From Actinoplanes sp. M2I2 (GTDB lineage: Bacteria > Actinomycetota > Actinomycetes > Mycobacteriales > Micromonosporaceae), in contig NZ_JALPVJ010000018.1 of assembly GCF_023544445.1 (NCBI RefSeq), positions 158,656 through 222,655 of the forward strand: a stretch of DNA of 64,000 bases, given 5' to 3'. Below are positions 61,133 to 64,000 of this stretch, in pieces. The translations under genes were made by a program, and so were the position numbers. Every line of letters begins with the position of its first letter. Position 1 is the first letter of the stretch. The notes beneath the pieces are model-generated. The model searched no databases. It worked only from the letters and a program-made list of their open reading frames with translations, and was not told where the DNA came from.

Positions 61133-61176
61133 GGAGCTCAGGAGCGGGTGCTCTGCTTCACGGAGCTCAGGAGCGG
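61133..61176. repeat. 15-bp direct repeat pair
   Basis: GGAGCTCAGGAGCGG at 61133-61147 and 61162-61176, 29 bp apart. The second copy contains the stop codon of the DUF4236-like gene. Together with nearby GGAGCGG it may form a weak terminator. Confidence 0.7.
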
Positions 61177-61346
61177 TTCTTGTCCTGCTTCCAGGAGAAC
61201 GGGCCGGGCAGGTCGACGCGGTGCGAGCGGCTGCGCGAGTTCCACGACCAGCGGCCGATCTTGAGGCTCCACGAGGAGTAGCCCTTCTCGGTGAAGTTCA
61301 GGATCAACGGGCCGAACTTCTTACGCTGCCGAAAAACGAGGCCCAT
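61167..61346 (-). CDS. DUF4236-like small protein
   Basis: 59 residues starting MGLVFRQRKKFGPLILNFTEKG, the usual DUF4236 pattern (MG-x-x-FR-x-x-x-K-x-G-P-x-x-x-N-x-x-x-x-G), then SWSLKIGRWSWNSRSRSHRV and DLPGPFSW. GGAGGG lies 8 bases before the ATG. The family occurs alone or in front of membrane proteins and its role is unknown; this one ends soon after the core. It shares the strand of the downstream-lying Rrf2 gene, but is separated from it by 68 bp. Confidence 0.75.
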   Translation of the reverse strand: MGLVFRQRKKFGPLILNFTEKGYSSWSLKIGRWSWNSRSRSHRVDLPGPFSWKQDKNRS

Positions 61347-61414
61347 CGGTACGTCCCTCCCATAAGGGTTCGTCGGATGGAAGATCGATTCCCGATTCGA
61401 CAAATCGGCAAACG

Positions 61415-61870
61415 TCAGCGTGGCTGCCACGCGTCGGGGCGGGTGGTCAGCTTGCGGACGTGCGCCGGCATGCGCCCGCTGATGAGCTCGGCCAGATTGA
61501 CCTCGTCGACCACTTCCCGTACGGCGGCGCGCACGGCGACCCACAGATTGGGCAGGTTTTCCGCCGCACCGGTGTAGCGGGTCTCCTCGGGGCGCAGTCC
61601 CCGCACGCCGGCCAGGGGCCCGTCGACCGCGCGCAGAATCTGACCGATCGTCACGTCCCGCGGCGACTGTGACAATGTGTAGCCACCCTCGGCGCCACGC
61701 TGGGCCCGGACGACACCCGCGCGACGCAGATCGGCGAGCACCGCCTCGAGGAACTTGCGGGGCATTTCCTGATCTTGAGCGATGGCTTGGGCGGACATCA
61801 ATGCCGGGTAGGCCCTCGCCAGGCTGAGGGCGGCCCGGACCGCGTAGTCGCCGCGCGCGGAGATCTGCAC
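61415..61870 (-). CDS. Rrf2-family transcriptional regulator lacking cysteines
   Basis: 151 residues from a GTG at 61870 (VQISARGDYAVRAALSLARA). Winged HTH: IAQDQEMPRKFLEAVLADLRRA and wing AEGGYTLSQSPRDVTIGQILRAVDG. IscR/NsrR/RirA bind Fe-S clusters through three cysteines near residues 90-105; none is present here and I see no cysteine in the whole protein, so it is of the CymR-like, cluster-free class. Target genes unknown; the AraC gene on the same strand is 52 bp upstream. Confidence 0.85.
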   Translation of the reverse strand: MQISARGDYAVRAALSLARAYPALMSAQAIAQDQEMPRKFLEAVLADLRRAGVVRAQRGAEGGYTLSQSPRDVTIGQILRAVDGPLAGVRGLRPEETRYTGAAENLPNLWVAVRAAVREVVDEVNLAELISGRMPAHVRKLTTRPDAWQPR

Positions 61871-61936
61871 CTGTCCATCATGCCCCTCCCCCGCCACCGT
61901 AGGCACACATACCCCACGGTTTTGTGGGAATTACGC

Positions 61937-62785
61937 TCAGTCAGAGGATCGTCGCTGGGCCGGGATGGCGGCGTGCGGCACACCGGACGCCTCGGCCCGG
62001 AACTGACCGGGGCTCATCCCGACTTCGCGGTGGAAGAAACGGCCGAAGTTCGTGGGCTCCGGAAAACCCAGATGACGGCCCACCTCGGCGACCGAGAGAG
62101 GCGTGCAGGCGAGCAGCCGGCGTGCCTCCAGCGCGACCCGGTCGTCGACCACCTGCTTGGCGGTGCGCCCGGTCACCGACAGACAGGCCCTGGTCAGCGT
62201 ACGGACCGAGCAGCCCAGCTCGTCGGCGTAGTCCTCGACCCGGCGGCTGTGCGGGTGACCGGCCTCGAGCAGGCCGCGGAACCGGGTGTAGGTGCGGCTC
62301 TCGGGACCAGACGGGTCGGACGAGGCCAGCAGCGCGACCCGCAGCAGCAGGACGCGCAGCTGGTGACGCAACAGCTCGGCGGCGATCGGCCCCGGCACGT
62401 GCCGTTCGCAGTCCACGGCCAGCTGAGCGAACTCGTTGATCACGGCGTCCTCGTCCTCGCCCCGCAACTGCCAGCGGCTGCGGAGGTGCTCCTCGTCGCC
62501 GGCCAGCCGCGGGTCGAAGGTGACCACCGACGCGATCAGCCCGTTCCGGCCGACGCGCAGCGCCTGGCCCGGACGGATCCAGAGCAGGGTGCCGGGCCGG
62601 CACGAGTGCCCGAAGAAGTCGACCTCGACCGTGCCGTGACCGGCCGTGGCCAGCAGCAGGACGTGATAGGGAAGGCGACTCGGCGGCTGGGCCGACGTGG
62701 CGTCCAGGGCGCAGGTGCCGACGCCCGCCCAGCCGGGCGGGCGGAACGTGGCGGCAGTGTCGAGCCGCAGAGCTGCAGTGGACAT
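61937..62785 (-). CDS. AraC-family transcriptional regulator (cupin type)
   Basis: 282 residues from ATG at 62785 (MSTAALRLDTAATF); an in-frame codon at 62833 gives 16 more. N-terminal cupin-like sensor (VEVDFFGHSCRPGTLLWIRP), C-terminal double HTH with DELGCSVRTLTRACLSVTG and VGRHLGFPEPTNFGRFFHRE. Probably senses a small molecule in the cytosol. No adjacent catabolic gene. SsgA-like gene lies upstream on the same strand with a 187-bp gap. Confidence 0.88.
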   Translation of the reverse strand: MSTAALRLDTAATFRPPGWAGVGTCALDATSAQPPSRLPYHVLLLATAGHGTVEVDFFGHSCRPGTLLWIRPGQALRVGRNGLIASVVTFDPRLAGDEEHLRSRWQLRGEDEDAVINEFAQLAVDCERHVPGPIAAELLRHQLRVLLLRVALLASSDPSGPESRTYTRFRGLLEAGHPHSRRVEDYADELGCSVRTLTRACLSVTGRTAKQVVDDRVALEARRLLACTPLSVAEVGRHLGFPEPTNFGRFFHREVGMSPGQFRAEASGVPHAAIPAQRRSSD

Positions 62786-62972
62786 CGCGCCGACGGTAAC
62801 TGGCTCTGACCAGCGATGCACCCGTTCCGACACAGCTTGAGCGAATGGGCATCGCGGACCCGGAAATCTTGGGTTTAATGTCCGGTTATGAGCTTTAAGT
62901 TCCGTACACGGAAAAGCGACCCGTGCGGACCGGCAGTGTCCGCGCGAGTCGCCCCCCGTCGCCTTTCACACG

Positions 62973-63404
62973 TTATCGGCCCGCCAGCAACCGATTCACC
63001 GCCGCATCGACGTCCAGATGTTCCGATTCCCGGCCCCGCGGCACCACCACATAGGTGCGACGGAGGAAACGGACAAGGACGCTGCGAGGCACCTCGAACA
63101 GCGCATTGCCGTCCGGAGACGACAACGCGAGGGCCACGAAGTCGCCCCGCGGCGTGGCCCACGGCCACACCCGGACGTCTCCGATGCCCGCGGGCTCATC
63201 GAGCCCGGTCACGAGCAGTTCCCGCGCAAAGGACCAGCTCACGGCTTCCCCACCGGCTGATTCTGCGTGGAACAACACGTGGACCGCATACGGGTCGGCT
63301 GGGTCGTAACGCAGGCTGGCCCGCACGGGCAGTGCCGTGGCGTCAGGCGCTACGAGCCGCAGCGAGGTTTCGACCTCGACGGTCGTTGGACGAATGGTAC
63401 TCAT
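62973..63404 (-). CDS. SsgA-like sporulation and cell-division regulator (SALP)
   Basis: 143 residues. VEVETSLRLVAPDATALPVR, SLRYDPADPYAVHVLFH, VSWSFARELLVTGL, GDVRVWPW and GNALFEVPRSVLVRFLRRTY are hallmarks of the SsgA/SsgB family, found only in morphologically complex actinomycetes, where SsgB recruits FtsZ for sporulation septa. Closest in length to SsgB. A GGGGGAG run lies 7 bases before the ATG. Supports a spore-forming host. Confidence 0.95.
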   Translation of the reverse strand: MSTIRPTTVEVETSLRLVAPDATALPVRASLRYDPADPYAVHVLFHAESAGGEAVSWSFARELLVTGLDEPAGIGDVRVWPWATPRGDFVALALSSPDGNALFEVPRSVLVRFLRRTYVVVPRGRESEHLDVDAAVNRLLAGR

Positions 63405-63679
63405 GGACGAACTCCCCCCGGCACCGCGCGAGGCTGGTGAACCCCGCGTTTCCCATACTCAGGTGATCCCTGTCGTTACGCTCCGCCATACGCTGATCTC
63501 ACCCAGTAGTGGGAAGACGGTTCCGAAAACCCTTTCGCACAAGACATAAAGCGCTATCTTGTCCTGTTCTGCCCAAGTACTCGGTTCCGCCCGGCGTCGG
63601 GTGGTTCAGCAGTTGACTTACTCCGGTAACGTCCATTCCTCCCGGGTAGTGACGGGGACCCGGAACACTGGGGGATGAA

Positions 63680-63943
63680 ATGACAGCGAAACCAGACCAA
63701 GAACAAGCCCGTCCAGGTCTGCTGGACAGGATCCGCGCCAACCCGTCCGGCCGGCTCGCCCTGAAGATCTCGGTCGCCGTCCTGGGCACCATCGTCGTGG
63801 CCGTCGGCATCGTGCTGATCCCGTTCCCCGGCCCCGGCTGGGCGATCGTCATCCTCGGCCTGGCCATCTGGGCCATCGAGTTCGCCTGGGCCCGGCACCT
63901 GCTCGAGTTCACCAAGCGACACGTCCAGTCCTGGACCCACTGA
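63680..63943 (+). CDS. PGPGW-motif (TIGR02611-type) membrane protein
   Basis: 87 residues with two helices (about 28-45 and 52-70) and the diagnostic PFPGPGWAIVILGLAIW loop. Actinobacterial family of unknown function. GGGGG lies 6 bases before the ATG. A 275-bp spacer separates it from the SsgA-like gene (divergent). Confidence 0.85.
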   Translation: MTAKPDQEQARPGLLDRIRANPSGRLALKISVAVLGTIVVAVGIVLIPFPGPGWAIVILGLAIWAIEFAWARHLLEFTKRHVQSWTH

Positions 63944-63988
63944 CGTGATCTCAGCAAGGTTCGTTGAGGTACCGGTATTCGAAATGGG

Positions 63989-64000
63989 TGAGGTGTAGCG
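63989..64000 (+). tRNA. Possible 5' end of a tRNA (tRNA-Pro-like), cut by the window edge
   Basis: TGAGGTGTAGCG at the last bases resembles a tRNA acceptor strand followed by T8-A9-GCG, as in actinobacterial tRNA-Pro (C/T-GAGGTG-TAGCGC). Only 12 bases are visible, so this is a pattern match, not a firm call. Confidence 0.3.

Overview
The window is high-GC DNA (roughly 70 percent) with GTG/ATG starts, many stop-start (ATGA) overlaps and Actinobacteria-specific families: SsgA-like sporulation regulator, WXG100 protein, F420-type oxidoreductases and a PGPGW membrane protein. Codon style and gene content suggest a spore-forming actinomycete of the Micromonosporaceae, Actinoplanes-like. This is inferred from content; no rRNA is present to confirm it.

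Layout. 1-9.6 kb: the 5' part of a divergent PRPP synthetase, then a MacB/FtsX-type ABC system (two 1000-residue permeases and two convergent ATPases) and a CorA-type channel. 9.6-13.3 kb: PnuC, a hydrolase with a cysteine nucleophile, an AraC regulator, and a gene-poor stretch holding a broken VOC gene and a 127-bp imperfect palindrome. 13.3-25.4 kb: thrS, a WXG100 pair, a methyltransferase, a gamma-glutamyltransferase-like protein, two sugar-epimerase-like genes, a poly-gamma-glutamate hydrolase, a shredded aminotransferase, and a MarR / LLM oxidoreductase / F420-NADP reductase-like cassette with a paired operator. 25.4-36.9 kb: Kup, a CYTH protein, a lipoprotein and processive glycosyltransferase operon, MarC, arginine deiminase with its antiporter, a broken HtrA protease, a methyltransferase and a YbdK-type ligase. 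36.9-42.9 kb: M20 peptidase, PhyH dioxygenase, an unusual HTH regulator coupled to a glycosyltransferase-like protein, and small genes. 42.9-58.5 kb: a cell-surface glycan locus. 58.5-64 kb: TPR protein, TcmP-like protein, DUF4236-like small protein, Rrf2, AraC, SsgA-like and PGPGW proteins, with a possible tRNA 5' end at the very edge.

The most coherent system is 42.9-58.5 kb. It holds every enzyme expected for GDP-D-glycero-alpha-D-manno-heptose from sedoheptulose 7-phosphate: GmhA isomerase, HddA kinase, GmhB phosphatase and HddC guanylyltransferase. hddA-gmhA-gmhB overlap translationally, and hddC converges on them. Around them lie two GT4 enzymes, a GT2-GT4 fusion, a PIG-L deacetylase, a NodB deacetylase, a Wzx-like flippase, a GT-C enzyme fused to a dead phosphatase-like domain, and a lipoprotein glycosidase-like protein. 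I infer a pathway that builds a heptose-containing glycan on a lipid carrier, flips it and transfers or trims it outside the membrane.

A second theme is gene decay by internal deletion without any visible insertion sequence: a VOC gene, a class V aminotransferase, an HtrA protease (with a dinucleotide-repeat frameshift) and a DUF1023-like protein without its hydrolase domain. No CRISPR array, transposase, prophage or integrase was seen.
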